64,000 nucleotides of DNA from Filibacter tadaridae (GCF_900609045.1 NZ_UXAV01000042.1:62001-126000), one strand, 5' to 3'. Numbered from the stretch's first letter, positions 25,495 to 34,947 are shown. Notes: generated by a model not told the origin, from the sequence alone. Translations and numbers: made by a program.

Positions 25495-26841
25495 TTGGAA
25501 ACGTCTTTACCGCTAGGAAAAAAACCTTTCAAAATGGCGAAAATTGTCATGCCGATTCTTATTACGCAAGTCGCCCTCTACTTAATGACCTTCTTCGATA
25601 TTCTTATGACAGGACGTTATGATACATACCATTTGGCAGGCGTTACAATTGGTTCTTCTTTCTGGGTGCCCGTTTACACGGGGCTTGCAGGAATTCTGAT
25701 GGGACTAACACCTATCATTGCTCATCACATAGGTGCAAGGCGTAGCGAAAAAGTGCGCCCGTCTGTCCAACAGGGACTATATGTTTCAGTTGTACTAGCT
25801 GCAATTATTTACGCGTTCATACTATTCGCCGTGGCACCAATTCTTGAAGCGATGCCGCTGGAGGAAAAGGTCCGTGTAGTGGCTGCTAAGTACTTGAAAG
25901 GAATGAGCCTCGGCTTACTACCCCTTTTTGCATATACGGTGCTTCGTTCGTTTTTTGACGCACTGGGCGCTACACGGGTTTCTATGTTCATTATTTTATT
26001 GTCAGCTCCTATCAATATACTCATAAACTATCTACTTATTTATGGTAATTGGGGATTCCCTGAATTAGGCGGTGCTGGTGCTGGGTACGCTTCCGGAATA
26101 ACATATTGGATCGTATTTTTCATTGCCTGTGCGGTTGCCTGGGGACGAAAACCATTTACAGAGTTTAACCTTTTTAAAGAATGGGGTAAGATTTCATTTG
26201 TTAGTTGGAAAGAGATTTTGTTCATCGGTGTGCCGATTGGGATTTCGATATTTGTCGAAACGAGTATTTTTTCTGCAGTGACGCTGCTCATGAGTAATTA
26301 TTCAACGGCTATTATTTCGGCCCATCAAATCGCTCTTAATTTCACTTCCCTTCTTTATATGATTCCGCTTAGTATTTCAATGGGGGCAACTATACTCGTC
26401 GGTCAAGCGGTCGGTGCGGGCCAAATGCGCGATGCTAAACAATACAGTTACCTTGCTGTCGGATTGGCGATTGCATTCAGTTTTATCTCTATTGCAATTC
26501 TTCTAGTGTTTAGGGAGCCAATTGCATCTCTCTATACAACGGATGGAGCAATTATAAGTTTAGCTGTACAATTCTTCGTTTTTGCTGCGCTATTCCAATT
26601 ATCTGATGCGGTACAGGCGCCTGTCCAAGGAGCTTTACGAGGTTACAAAGATGTCAATATGACGTTCATTATGGCGATTGTATCGTACTGGGTTCTTGGC
26701 TTGCCTATAGGCTATCTAATGGCGACGTTCACTGACCTGGGTCCATACGGGTATTGGATTGGACTCATTGCAGGTTTAACCATTGGTGCGATTACACTGC
26801 TGGTTCGTCTTATGTATATTCAGAAGAAAAAATTCGTATAG
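25495..26841 (+). CDS. MATE-family efflux transporter
   Basis: A 448-residue transporter with about 12 membrane helices in two similar halves and MATE-typical blocks (TGRYDTYHLAGVTIG, GLTPIIAHHIGARR, SMGATILVGQAVGAG, QAPVQGALRGYKD). These Na+ or H+ antiporters export cationic drugs or metabolites. TTG 25495 has AAAGGG at 8 nt; the GTG at 25486 overlaps that site. A TACAAT -10 lies about 25 bp upstream. It is divergent from murG and closes with a strong shared terminator. Confidence 0.9.
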   Translation: METSLPLGKKPFKMAKIVMPILITQVALYLMTFFDILMTGRYDTYHLAGVTIGSSFWVPVYTGLAGILMGLTPIIAHHIGARRSEKVRPSVQQGLYVSVVLAAIIYAFILFAVAPILEAMPLEEKVRVVAAKYLKGMSLGLLPLFAYTVLRSFFDALGATRVSMFIILLSAPINILINYLLIYGNWGFPELGGAGAGYASGITYWIVFFIACAVAWGRKPFTEFNLFKEWGKISFVSWKEILFIGVPIGISIFVETSIFSAVTLLMSNYSTAIISAHQIALNFTSLLYMIPLSISMGATILVGQAVGAGQMRDAKQYSYLAVGLAIAFSFISIAILLVFREPIASLYTTDGAIISLAVQFFVFAALFQLSDAVQAPVQGALRGYKDVNMTFIMAIVSYWVLGLPIGYLMATFTDLGPYGYWIGLIAGLTIGAITLLVRLMYIQKKKFV

Positions 26842-26845
26842 AAGA

Positions 26846-26898
26846 AAAAGAGCTATTCGATTCACTGAATTTAAACTAGTGAATCGGATAGCTCTTTC
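26846..26898. terminator. Bidirectional terminator between the MATE and CAP genes
   Basis: Twenty-base arms (AAAGAGCTATTCGATTCACT and its near-perfect complement) around an 11-nt loop; it serves both convergent genes. Confidence 0.9.
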
Positions 26899-26909
26899 AT
26901 TTATTTACT

Positions 26910-27779
26910 TTATCGTTTTTGGATGAACTGTTGAGTCCAGTAGTTTCCGTCTTTGTCATACCCAATTCCGATATGTGTAAAACCAGGTGTCAAAATGTTT
27001 TCTCTATGTCCTGGTGACTCCATCCAAGCTTTGACTACTTCTTCAGCTGACCGTTGTCCCTGTGCAATATTCTCTGCAGCCGATCTGTAGGTAATGCCAT
27101 TTGCTTTCATTTGGTCAAATGGTGAACCGTATGTCGGACTTGTATGTGAGAAATAATTTTTCGATGCCATGTCAGAAGACTTTTGGCGTGCGCTGTTCAT
27201 CAATTTGCTATCGATTTGTAATGGTGCAAGTCCCGCTTTTTGTCTTTCAACATTTGTCAAATCGAGTACTGCTTTTTCAATTGCAGAAATTGATGCATCT
27301 TGAGTTGTTTCATCCGGTTTCGGTTGTTCCGGCTTTACCTCTGGTGTAGAGGGTTCCGGTTTCGGTTGTTCCGGCTTTACCTCTGGTGTAGAGGGTTCCG
27401 GTTTCGGTTGCTCCGGCTTTACCTCTGGTGTAGAAGGTTCCGGTTTTGGTTGTTCCGGCTTTACCTCTGGTGTAGAAGGTTCCGGTTTCGGTTGTTCCGG
27501 CGTTACCTCTGGTTTAGGAGTTTCCGGTTTTACGTGTTCCGGTTTATCCTCTCTATCTTTCACAAAATAATTATTGTAAAAGTATTGGGATAGGTTGTTG
27601 AACCGCTTAATCTGTTGTGAATAAGATAACCAGTCTTGATTACCCTCCCATTTTATACATTGAACGTATTGTGCTTTTTGTACCCTAACATTATTGTCAA
27701 CATTGGCAGCTTCAGCACTATTGTTGTTCGGCAGCATGAGTGCTGAACCGAGCAAAATTACAGCGATCGATTTTTTCAT
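26910..27779 (-). CDS. Secreted CAP-domain protein with PEPK repeats
   Basis: A 289-residue exported protein. Signal peptide about 1-25 (AEA cleavage motif), a short unique region, then four identical 14-residue repeats (EQPKPEPSTPEVKP) between about residues 84 and 145, and a C-terminal CAP/SCP domain (about 165-289). The CAP motifs are AENIAQGQ, GHRENILTPGFTHIGIGY and WTQQFI. YkwD-type CAP proteins of spore formers are secreted and of uncertain function. The repeat is a rigid wall-spanning stalk by analogy. ATG 27779 follows GGAGGAG; a longer frame to 27848 is untranslated. Confidence 0.9.
   Translation of the reverse strand: MKKSIAVILLGSALMLPNNNSAEAANVDNNVRVQKAQYVQCIKWEGNQDWLSYSQQIKRFNNLSQYFYNNYFVKDREDKPEHVKPETPKPEVTPEQPKPEPSTPEVKPEQPKPEPSTPEVKPEQPKPEPSTPEVKPEQPKPEPSTPEVKPEQPKPDETTQDASISAIEKAVLDLTNVERQKAGLAPLQIDSKLMNSARQKSSDMASKNYFSHTSPTYGSPFDQMKANGITYRSAAENIAQGQRSAEEVVKAWMESPGHRENILTPGFTHIGIGYDKDGNYWTQQFIQKR
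27314..27520 (-). repeat. 42-bp tandem repeat coding the PEPK stalk
   Basis: Four full 42-bp units (27314, 27356, 27398, 27440) plus a diverged partial unit, differing by one to three bases. The in-frame unit encodes 14 residues. Near-identity suggests recent expansion and likely copy-number variation. Confidence 0.95.
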
Positions 27780-27957
27780 CTCATAACTCCTCCCTTCGCA
27801 ATCTATCTTAACGTGTGGGAGATTCGAATTATCGGATACTTTTTCCACCTAACCCAATTCAACGAAAAACACCTTGCAAAAGGTCTTCTGTACGTTATTA
27901 ATTGGATACTCCTGGGCAACTCCCTTTAATTTTCAAATGAAAAGGGGTTGACATATG

Positions 27958-28872
27958 TCATTCTGACGCATTTGAATGCTTATATACCAGCCCATCTAAC
28001 CCCTCACCAATTACGACAAGACGAGGTTCCATCATGACATATTCCGGTAACCAATTAACCATTCCGTATGCATATTGAAAGAGATAAGGATGTTTAACCC
28101 CCCTGACCGGTACATATCCTTTCATCCTATATATAGTATCTGGAAGTGATTTAACCCAGTCTTCAAATTCATCTTGATCGACACTTTCTGTAAAGGTAAG
28201 TAACTTTGTCGACAGCGAAAGGTTTTTTCCTGAAACAATAGGTTTGTCTATCTTGTTTTGAGATTCACTAAGTACTTTCTCAATGTAGGAAAATGCGATT
28301 TTAGCATCAGTTGTTTGGATTATCGGCGCGGAGTTATTAAGGTTGGAAAGTTCTAGCGTTACCGTCGCCATCTCGGATTCTGTCAGTAAATCTGCTTTGT
28401 TCGCTAGTATTATATGAGCATGTCGAATTTGCTCCAAAAAGAGCGCACGTATTTGCGGGGACAGCGTGTGTCGCCCTAGCCAGCGCTTCGAGTCCGCAAC
28501 GGTTACAATCCCTCTCACGAGCAGCTTATCTGCAAACAGCGGCGAGTAGATGGCATCTAGCGCTTCGACAGGGTGTGCAGCACCCGTCGTTTCAATTAAG
28601 ATGACGTCAATATCATTGTTTTCTTCGAGTAATCCTTGCAATTGCGCTTCTGTTTTCTCAGATCCCGTGCAACAGATACAACCGTCCAACAACTCTTTAA
28701 GTGGAACTTCATCTTGACCTTTAACCGTATCCGAATCAAATGGCAATGCGCCGAATTCATTCATTAATACAGCAGGATTTTTCCCCTGTTCTTTCAATTG
28801 TTTGATTGTATGCAACAAAAGCGACGTTTTACCGCTGCCAAGGAACCCGCTGAATAAGTAGACATCTATCAT
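27958..28872 (-). CDS. CobW/G3E-family metallochaperone GTPase
   Basis: A 304-residue G3E GTPase. Walker A GFLGSGKTS is at 8-16, the metal-binding GCICC at about 64-68, the Walker B region VILIETTGAAHP follows near 92, and NKAD near 157. The C-terminal CobW_C domain is present. Such proteins deliver zinc or other metals to client enzymes. ATG 28872 follows ACGGGGTG. It lies downstream of ctp with a strong terminator in between, so expression may rely on read-through; no Zur-like operator was seen in the 64-bp gap. Confidence 0.88.
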   Translation of the reverse strand: MIDVYLFSGFLGSGKTSLLLHTIKQLKEQGKNPAVLMNEFGALPFDSDTVKGQDEVPLKELLDGCICCTGSEKTEAQLQGLLEENNDIDVILIETTGAAHPVEALDAIYSPLFADKLLVRGIVTVADSKRWLGRHTLSPQIRALFLEQIRHAHIILANKADLLTESEMATVTLELSNLNNSAPIIQTTDAKIAFSYIEKVLSESQNKIDKPIVSGKNLSLSTKLLTFTESVDQDEFEDWVKSLPDTIYRMKGYVPVRGVKHPYLFQYAYGMVNWLPEYVMMEPRLVVIGEGLDGLVYKHSNASE

Positions 28873-28895
28873 GAATACACCCCGTTCTTTTTAAT

Positions 28896-28932
28896 GAAAA
28901 AAGCGTCCGTCCTTATTTGGACTGGACGCTTT
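28896..28932 (-). terminator. Terminator after the S41 protease gene
   Basis: AAAGCGTCC/GGACGCTTT arms with inner pairing and TTTTTTC on the minus strand. Confidence 0.85.
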
Positions 28933-28936
28933 CTAA

Positions 28937-30442
28937 TTATTTCCCGATTTTTTCAAGCAAAACTTCTTTCGCCTTTTTAAGTTGTGGATCATCTTCTTGA
29001 ATTTTTGTACGTAATTTATCCATAAGACCGATTGTTGTATCACCAATCAGAATACCTGTTGTTTCAAGTGCTAAATCCTTTTGAAGTTTCTTTACAGCAC
29101 TAATCGTTTCAGCATCGAATAGACCATCGATTTCCCCAGCTTCATAACCAACCGCATCCAACATTTCCTCAGCGGCTTTCACCGAGCTTGAAACCATGCC
29201 TTCTTTCATCTCCATTGCGGGATCAAGGAATGGAAGCATTGCATAAGAAGGATATGGAACTTCGTAATCTGGCTGGATTCCTTTTTTATGAATCCAGTTA
29301 CCGTTAGGCGTAAGCCATTTGGCTGTCGTTAACTTTAAATTTGAACCATCTGGTAGGTTTTTAGGTGATTGAACAGTTCCTTTACCAAATGATTTTACAC
29401 CGATTAGTGGTACATCAGCAGATTCTTTCAATGCACCAGCCAAGATTTCAGACGCTGAGGCACTTCCATCGTCAATAACAAGCGCAACAGGAACATCGAC
29501 TTTCCTATTTCCCGTGGCTTTATAGATTTCTGGTTTCCCGTCTTTTCCTTCGTATTGGAAAATATTCTTTCCATTTTCCACAAAAAGATCTGAAATTTGC
29601 ATGGCCCCATTTAATATTCCTCCGGGATTTTGCCGTACATCGACGACTAAACCTTTCATGCCTTCAGCTTTCATGTCATCTAATGCAGTTAGTAATTCTT
29701 TATATGTTCCATCAGAGAAGCTTGTTATATGGATATGTGCAATCCCGTCTCCAAGCATTTCAGCGTAGACCGTTTCGATCGGGATAACATCGCGGACAAT
29801 TTTCATATCGACCGGTTCAACCGCATCACCGCGCTTAACCGCTAACGTAACGGTTGTCCCTTTTTCTCCGCGAATCAGAAGGACTGCTTCCGATGAAGAC
29901 ATGCCCTGAATACTTTTTCCGTCAACAGCGACAATTACGTCGTTCGGCAAAATACCTGCTTTTTCTGCTGGCGATTTCTTAATAGGTGAAACAACTTGAA
30001 TATACCCATTGTATTCCTGGATTTCGGCACCTATTCCTTCAAAACTAGAGGAAATACTTTCGTTTAGTTGTCTCGCTTCTTTTTCATTTAAATAATCTGA
30101 GTACGGGTCGCCTAGTGCATCTATCATGCCATTTATGGCACCATCGATAATAGTAGACTCATCAATTTCATCATAATAGTTCGTTTCCATTTCGTCATAA
30201 GCTTCGTAAAGTTTCTTAAATTCCGCTCGTTCCATTGTTTCGGGTTTTTGAGGATTTACGACTTCAACGACTTTTCCTTCACCTGTTGTCAATGCAAAAA
30301 ATGTTACACCCACAGTAGCTAGGACGAGTCCGAAGATTAGCATCACAAACGAGAATGGCTTAAGCTTTATATATCTATTTGCCGGTGATTGGCGATCCGG
30401 TTCGTTGTCCTGACCGAGGCCGGGGTTATTTTTTTCTTCCAT
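28937..30442 (-). CDS. S41-family C-terminal processing protease with PDZ and peptidoglycan-binding domains
   Basis: A 501-residue membrane-anchored protease. One N-terminal helix (about 28-48), a PDZ domain (about 105-185, with GIGAEIQ and GILPNDVIVAVDGK), the S41 catalytic domain with the serine in DDGSASASEIL (about residues 322-332) and lysine in SFGKGTVQ, then a C-terminal peptidoglycan-binding repeat (about 420-470, AVKKLQKDLALETTG). It resembles CtpA/CtpB, which cut periplasmic substrates, CtpB doing so in sporulation signalling. ATG 30442 follows GTGGGGAG. Confidence 0.9.
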   Translation of the reverse strand: MEEKNNPGLGQDNEPDRQSPANRYIKLKPFSFVMLIFGLVLATVGVTFFALTTGEGKVVEVVNPQKPETMERAEFKKLYEAYDEMETNYYDEIDESTIIDGAINGMIDALGDPYSDYLNEKEARQLNESISSSFEGIGAEIQEYNGYIQVVSPIKKSPAEKAGILPNDVIVAVDGKSIQGMSSSEAVLLIRGEKGTTVTLAVKRGDAVEPVDMKIVRDVIPIETVYAEMLGDGIAHIHITSFSDGTYKELLTALDDMKAEGMKGLVVDVRQNPGGILNGAMQISDLFVENGKNIFQYEGKDGKPEIYKATGNRKVDVPVALVIDDGSASASEILAGALKESADVPLIGVKSFGKGTVQSPKNLPDGSNLKLTTAKWLTPNGNWIHKKGIQPDYEVPYPSYAMLPFLDPAMEMKEGMVSSSVKAAEEMLDAVGYEAGEIDGLFDAETISAVKKLQKDLALETTGILIGDTTIGLMDKLRTKIQEDDPQLKKAKEVLLEKIGK

Positions 30443-30488
30443 GTCACTCCCCACTTCCCAGTCTGATTCTCAATACAAGAGGTATTCA

Positions 30489-30516
30489 AAAAAGAACCGC
30501 TATATTGCGGGCGGTC
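30489..30516 (-). terminator. Terminator after deoD
   Basis: ACCGC/GCGGT stem with a partly paired loop, then TTCTTTTTT on the minus strand. Confidence 0.7.
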
Positions 30517-30526
30517 CTCCTTTTGA

Positions 30527-31231
30527 TCATTCTTGGATTGCTGCTTCAAGTGCTACTAAAATCATATCATTGAACGTTAGTTGCCGTTCTTCGGAAGACG
30601 TAGCTTCCCCTGTCAATAGATGGTCGCTCACTGTTAAAATCGCAAGCGCCTGACGTCCGAATTTCGCTGCAAGTGTATATAGTGCCGCAGCTTCCATTTC
30701 AACAGCTAAAACACCATACTGTGCCCATTTCTCATGTTGAGCAAATTCATTATAGAAAACATCTTCTGTGAACACATTTCCAACTTTTAAATCTAGTCCT
30801 TTTGAAAGTCCTGCGTTGTATGCTTTCAAAAGTAAATCAAAGTTAGCTGTCGGTGCATAACTTATACCATTGAAAATAATTTCGTTCATCTTCGAATCGG
30901 TTGAAGCACTTTGTGCAAGAATAACGTCACGTACATGTACGTCTTTTTGAATAGCGCCGCAAGTACCCACGCGAATCAGTTTTTGTACGTCATACTCTTG
31001 CATCAATTCTGTTACATAGATTGAAATGGATGGTACACCCATCCCAGTTCCTTGCACAGATACACGTTTTCCTTTGTATGTTCCTGTATACCCGAACATA
31101 TTCCGAACTTCATTGTATTGCGTAACATCTTCTAAGAAAGTTTCGGCAATATATTTTGCGCGAAGAGGATCTCCAGGTAGCAAGATTACGTCTGCGATAT
31201 CGCCTTTTTTTGCATTGATATGTACACTCAT
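30527..31231 (-). CDS. deoD: Purine nucleoside phosphorylase, DeoD type
   Basis: A 234-residue hexameric PNP that splits purine (deoxy)ribonucleosides with phosphate. The motifs [17 protein letters not shown] (about 17-33), [31 protein letters not shown] and the catalytic aspartate region [10 protein letters not shown] are all present. ATG 31231 begins the standard start [14 protein letters not shown]; the ribosome site is weak (GCGGGG). It lies 80 bp downstream of yozE. Confidence 0.95.
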   Translation of the reverse strand: MSVHINAKKGDIADVILLPGDPLRAKYIAETFLEDVTQYNEVRNMFGYTGTYKGKRVSVQGTGMGVPSISIYVTELMQEYDVQKLIRVGTCGAIQKDVHVRDVILAQSASTDSKMNEIIFNGISYAPTANFDLLLKAYNAGLSKGLDLKVGNVFTEDVFYNEFAQHEKWAQYGVLAVEMEAAALYTLAAKFGRQALAILTVSDHLLTGEATSSEERQLTFNDMILVALEAAIQE

Positions 31232-31311
31232 TTTTATAGCCCCGCTTTCAAATTTACTTTTCCAATCATACATTCAATTTATAAGAGTTGCAATGAAGAG
31301 GCAATCCAGCC

Positions 31312-31533
31312 CTACAAAAAACGTTCTTCGTATTGTTTATACAATTCATCGAAAATGGCTGTGGACATTTCAAAATCAGCCTTCTCCTCGATATAACGTG
31401 AGAGTGGATCGAACTTTTTCTCTTCTCTTGGAAAACTATGATCATTATACATTTTTTCCGCAAAAACCGCCTTCATATCGCCTTTCACACCACCACGGAA
31501 TGAAAGGGCGAAACGGTAAAATGACCGATTCAT
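31312..31533 (-). CDS. yozE: YozE-family (UPF0346) SAM-like fold protein
   Basis: A 73-residue protein with the YozE pattern: MNRSFYRFALSFRGG at the start and FAEKMYNDHSFPRE in the middle. The known B. subtilis structure is a helical SAM-like fold; its role is unknown. ATG 31533 follows GAAGGAGGA. It is the last gene of a likely ypmR-ypmS-msrA-msrB-yozE run. Confidence 0.9.
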   Translation of the reverse strand: MNRSFYRFALSFRGGVKGDMKAVFAEKMYNDHSFPREEKKFDPLSRYIEEKADFEMSTAIFDELYKQYEERFL

Positions 31534-31563
31534 CCATTCATCCTCCTTCAACATTCATTTACG

Positions 31564-31983
31564 TTAAAAGTTTTTTAAGTATTCGCTGTACCCTTCCTCT
31601 TCAAGACGGTTTAGAGGTACAAACCGAAGTGCGGCTGAATTGATGCAATAACGGATACCTTCGGGACCGGGCCCATCAGGAAATACATGTCCTAAATGAG
31701 AATCTGCTGTTTTACTCCGAACTTCCGTCCGACGCATGCCATGGGTCGAATCGAAATGTTCGGTCACCTCCACTGCCTCAATCGGCTTTGTGAAGCTTGG
31801 CCAACCGCATCCTGCATCGTATTTATCCTTAGAGCTGAATAATGGTTTGCCCGAAACGACGTCAACATAAATGCCCTCGTCAAAATGACTATCAAATTCA
31901 TTGCTAAAAGGCGGTTCTGTCCCTTTTTCCTGAGTTACGTGGTATTGCATATCCGTTAGTTTCTTTTTCAATTCTTCTTTCAC
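31564..31983 (-). CDS. msrB: Peptide-methionine (R)-S-oxide reductase MsrB
   Basis: A 139-residue MsrB that reduces methionine R-sulfoxide. The substrate-site block [11 protein letters not shown] and the catalytic cysteine in [11 protein letters not shown] near residue 121 are present. The two CxxC zinc pairs of many MsrBs are not seen, as in other zinc-free Bacillus-type enzymes. The GTG start at 31983 overlaps the msrA stop by four bases, so the two are translationally coupled. Confidence 0.95.
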   Translation of the reverse strand: MKEELKKKLTDMQYHVTQEKGTEPPFSNEFDSHFDEGIYVDVVSGKPLFSSKDKYDAGCGWPSFTKPIEAVEVTEHFDSTHGMRRTEVRSKTADSHLGHVFPDGPGPEGIRYCINSAALRFVPLNRLEEEGYSEYLKNF

Positions 31984-32510
31984 TTTTCCTCACCCCAGTT
32001 CGCTAATTTGAACCCTTCTCTTCCTGAGCCGGTTGCATATCTATTGTAATGTGTTGGGTTTTTCATGTAATAATCCTGATGACCTTCTTCAGCAGGGTAA
32101 AAAGGCTTGGCTGGTAAAATTTCTGTAGCAATGGATTTGTCGAATTTCCCTGACGCCTCTAAATCGTTTTTCGATTTCTCGGCAAGCCGCTGCTGTTCTG
32201 GTGAATGGTAGAAGATAGAAGTCTTATATGAATCACCACGATCAAAAAATTGTCCGCCAGAATCGGTCGGATCAATTTGACGCCAGAAAACAGCAAGTAA
32301 GTCTTGGTATGAAATGATCGCATCGTCAAATGTAAGTTGAACAGCTTCACGATGCCCTGTTATATTTGTACAGACTTGTTCGTAGGTCGGGTTCTCTACT
32401 TCGCCGCCAGTATATCCTGAAACGACAGAAAGTACGCCATCATAACGGTCAAATGGTTTTACCATACACCAAAAACAGCCACCCGAAAACGTTGCTAATG
32501 AATTCACCAT
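31980..32510 (-). CDS. msrA: Peptide-methionine (S)-S-oxide reductase MsrA, copy 2
   Basis: A 176-residue MsrA with [19 protein letters not shown] at the start, [15 protein letters not shown], and the ending [16 protein letters not shown] motif. It pairs with msrB to repair both sulfoxide epimers. ATG 32510 has GAGGTG at 8 nt; TTG 32516 would be too close. It follows ypmS by 12 bp in the same operon. Both MsrA copies of the window share the unusual GCFWC; the second Cys could take part in resolving the sulfenic acid. Confidence 0.94.
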   Translation of the reverse strand: MVNSLATFSGGCFWCMVKPFDRYDGVLSVVSGYTGGEVENPTYEQVCTNITGHREAVQLTFDDAIISYQDLLAVFWRQIDPTDSGGQFFDRGDSYKTSIFYHSPEQQRLAEKSKNDLEASGKFDKSIATEILPAKPFYPAEEGHQDYYMKNPTHYNRYATGSGREGFKLANWGEEK

Positions 32511-32522
32511 CTTCAATACACC

Positions 32523-33101
32523 TCATTCATTTGGAATTCTTATCTCCAGGATAATTTCATCCTCCGCTAAATTGAATGTCTTTGCTTTCACTTGTATATT
32601 ACCCGAAACAGGCACTGCTGATAAGTCTATAAACAACTCTTCCTCTTTTGGTCGAACAATCATCCACGGAGGTAGTTTTATTGAATCCTTAAGTATTTTT
32701 AAAACTACAGAAGGAGCGATATTATAATCACCAACCTCCATGGAGGTCTGTTTTAAAATAACATTTCCATTATCCTGGACTACTGGGTCAAAATGCATCA
32801 CGACTGGAAGAGTAAATGTAAAAATGGTCAATTCAGAATGCAAGGCAATATCATCTTTAATTTCCATCGTAACCGGCAGAGGTTCAGCATTCATCGCTTT
32901 TCGAATATACGTATTCGCAATACCTTCAAAGTTTTTCTTTGTCGAACGTACAGTCAATATATTATCTGTCGCATTTGAAGTAACCCCTGTATCAGGTATA
33001 GGAACTGATTCAGACGGCATGCCAATTAGAAAAATAACGTAGGCCACAGCCGCCACTATCATACCTGCTAGTGCAAAAAATCCTATTTTCCATCGATTCA
33101 T
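32523..33101 (-). CDS. ypmS: YpmS-family membrane-anchored protein
   Basis: A 192-residue protein with an N-terminal membrane helix (about 7-27) and an extracellular beta-rich domain (DUF2140 pattern: FTFTLPVVMHFDPVVQDNGN and LPPWMIVRP). It has no known activity; in B. subtilis it lies beside ypmR, as here. ATG follows AGGGGTG. It is 4 bp downstream of ypmR and 12 bp upstream of msrA, so certainly in one transcript. Confidence 0.88.
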   Translation of the reverse strand: MNRWKIGFFALAGMIVAAVAYVIFLIGMPSESVPIPDTGVTSNATDNILTVRSTKKNFEGIANTYIRKAMNAEPLPVTMEIKDDIALHSELTIFTFTLPVVMHFDPVVQDNGNVILKQTSMEVGDYNIAPSVVLKILKDSIKLPPWMIVRPKEEELFIDLSAVPVSGNIQVKAKTFNLAEDEIILEIRIPNE

Positions 33102-33105
33102 GCGT

Positions 33106-33927
33106 TCACCCCTGCCTATTCATTTCCCCATACGATAACCCTGGTAAACCACATTCTATTAGTTTTTCCATGAATCTTTGTGTCATTGCATCGTATCCTT
33201 TAGCATTCGGATGAAAGAAATCGGTATGATAAACCATATTCTGATTTGAATCGAACAGATCCGTTACCGGCACAAAACATGAATTAACATCCAAAATGGT
33301 TTGAACTTCAATTGTTTTGTTCCAGTCTCTAATAATTTCTCCAAATTCATTAGCCTCATCTGTGACAATTGAAAGTGGATTATACAGTCCTGCCATGACA
33401 ATCGTTGCATCTCCATTGAGTCCTCGAATAATACTGAAGACCTCGTTCAATCTTTTTTCAAACTTTCCGAGTTCCTTATAAAAAGGTAACTTTTTTAATT
33501 CAAAGAGATTAGCCTTCACTATTTTCATAATGTCATTGCCGCCTATTGTCAAAAAAATAATATCTGCATTTTTTATTTCTTCTTGAATTTCCGGTTTTTC
33601 GAGTTGCGTAATCAGTTGACCGCTTTTGCGACCTCTTTTCGCCAAATTCTCGACTGTAACTTCCCGGATTCCTTTCCAATCATTCATCCCATCAGTAAAA
33701 CGACCAAAATAGCCACCTTTTTTTAGTTCATCCCCCACGCCTTGCGTCAGTGAATCACCTAAACCTATAACGTGCATCTTTTTCGGGATGAAATATTCAG
33801 GAATCTCCCACTCCGAAAATATAAGTTGCTCTCTTTCCGTCGATGGTTTAACGTTTTTTACAAGTGGAGTACTACAACCGGTCAAAAATAATGAGAAGGC
33901 AATCATGAATACAAACATTCTTCTCAT
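33106..33927 (-). CDS. ypmR: YpmR-type SGNH/GDSL hydrolase lipoprotein
   Basis: A 273-residue lipoprotein with lipobox LFLTGCS (cysteine about residue 18) and an SGNH hydrolase domain. Block I is GLGDSLTQG (about 55-63, nucleophile Ser), block III GGNDI (about 128-132) and block V DFFHPNAKGYD (Asp/His). It acts outside the membrane, probably as a lipase or esterase on an unknown lipid. ATG 33927 follows GAGGAAATGAGG at slightly long spacing. It heads the ypmR-ypmS-msrA-msrB-yozE run. Confidence 0.9.
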   Translation of the reverse strand: MRRMFVFMIAFSLFLTGCSTPLVKNVKPSTEREQLIFSEWEIPEYFIPKKMHVIGLGDSLTQGVGDELKKGGYFGRFTDGMNDWKGIREVTVENLAKRGRKSGQLITQLEKPEIQEEIKNADIIFLTIGGNDIMKIVKANLFELKKLPFYKELGKFEKRLNEVFSIIRGLNGDATIVMAGLYNPLSIVTDEANEFGEIIRDWNKTIEVQTILDVNSCFVPVTDLFDSNQNMVYHTDFFHPNAKGYDAMTQRFMEKLIECGLPGLSYGEMNRQG

Positions 33928-33972
33928 ACGAATAGTTCCTCATTTCCTCAGAAAGAATTAATTAAAAATCAA

Positions 33973-34815
33973 TCAGTCCGTATAGTACATAAAGCCAATT
34001 GCGCCTTCACCTGTGTGTGTACTGATAACAGGTGTGGTAAAGGTAAGTGGTATATCTTTAATCCCTGACTCTTCAAGAAGTCTTTTCAATGGTTCCGCCA
34101 TTGCCAGCCCATTTGCATGTGAAATACCTACACTGCGAATTATTTTCCCAGCCGTCTCCTCTTTGAAGACCTTAAATAATTGAGCGACAACTTGTTTATG
34201 GCTTCGCGCTTTGCCGACGGGCGTATAAACTCCATCTTGCAATGTTGCAATAGGTTTAATATGAAGCAATGAGCCAATCATCGCTTTCCCTTTACCGATG
34301 CGTCCGCCTTTCACCAGGTTATCCAATACATCAACAACAACAAACAACGACGTATTTTTACGTACTGTATTCAATCGGGTCACTATTTCATCGACCGACT
34401 TCCCGCTTTCAGCCATTTGTGCTGCTTCCAGAACTTGAAATGATAATCCGTGGGAAATAAATGTAGAATCGATAACCGTTACATTTGAATCTGTCATTTC
34501 TGCGGCTGCTTGAGCTGACTTTACTGTTCCACTCATTCCGCCTGTCATATGTATTGAGATGATCTCACTGCCATCCTTCCCCAAGGAATCATATAATTCT
34601 TTAAACACCCCTGCTGCTGGTTGAGAGCTTTTTGGAAGTTCTTTTGCTGTTGCCATCATTCCAAGGAATACATCAGGTTGCAGGTCCATTCCATCCATAT
34701 ACGTATTGTTGTCGATTTGAATACTCAGTGGCACAACATGAAGGTTGAATTTTTTAATGTCATTCTCTTTCAAATCTGCTGTTGAATCCGTAACGATATG
34801 AATCTTTCTCATCAT
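33973..34815 (-). CDS. DegV-family fatty-acid-binding protein
   Basis: A 280-residue DegV/FakB-type protein: VTDSTADL at the start, SSQPAAGVF near 63, HMTGGMSGT near 93-101 and GIGKGKAM-like lipid-pocket sequence. These proteins bind a fatty acid for the kinase FakA. ATG 34815 lies 8 nt from AGAGGG; alternatives are GTG 34821 and ATG 34812. Copies of a MITE-like repeat lie directly upstream (34856-35149). Confidence 0.9.
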   Translation of the reverse strand: MMRKIHIVTDSTADLKENDIKKFNLHVVPLSIQIDNNTYMDGMDLQPDVFLGMMATAKELPKSSQPAAGVFKELYDSLGKDGSEIISIHMTGGMSGTVKSAQAAAEMTDSNVTVIDSTFISHGLSFQVLEAAQMAESGKSVDEIVTRLNTVRKNTSLFVVVDVLDNLVKGGRIGKGKAMIGSLLHIKPIATLQDGVYTPVGKARSHKQVVAQLFKVFKEETAGKIIRSVGISHANGLAMAEPLKRLLEESGIKDIPLTFTTPVISTHTGEGAIGFMYYTD

Positions 34816-34855
34816 TTGCACTTCCCTCTGCTAGTAGCGATTCTAAACTTTTTTT

Positions 34856-34947
34856 AGTGTATATGTTGATATGAAAATTCCTTTTGAAGCTACTTTGGCG
34901 TCTACACTTCGTTTATATAGATAGTCATTTGTTCAACCCATATAGTA
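34856..34947. repeat. MITE-like repeat, copy A (short)
   Basis: It starts with AGTGTATATGTTGATATGA, ends with TCATTTGTTCAACCCATATAGT (imperfect inverted ends), and shares the CCTTTTGAAG head and CTTCGTTTAT tail with copy B. About 92 bp. Confidence 0.55.

Noticed and set aside
27300..27593. Repeat array that could be mistaken for CRISPR, and the antisense Arg/Leu-rich ORF over it
   Set aside because: The units are head-to-tail with no spacers and encode the PEPK stalk on the other strand.
31026..31643. 205-codon plus-strand ORF
   Set aside because: Antisense to deoD, yozE and msrB, all of which are certain genes; no ribosome site.
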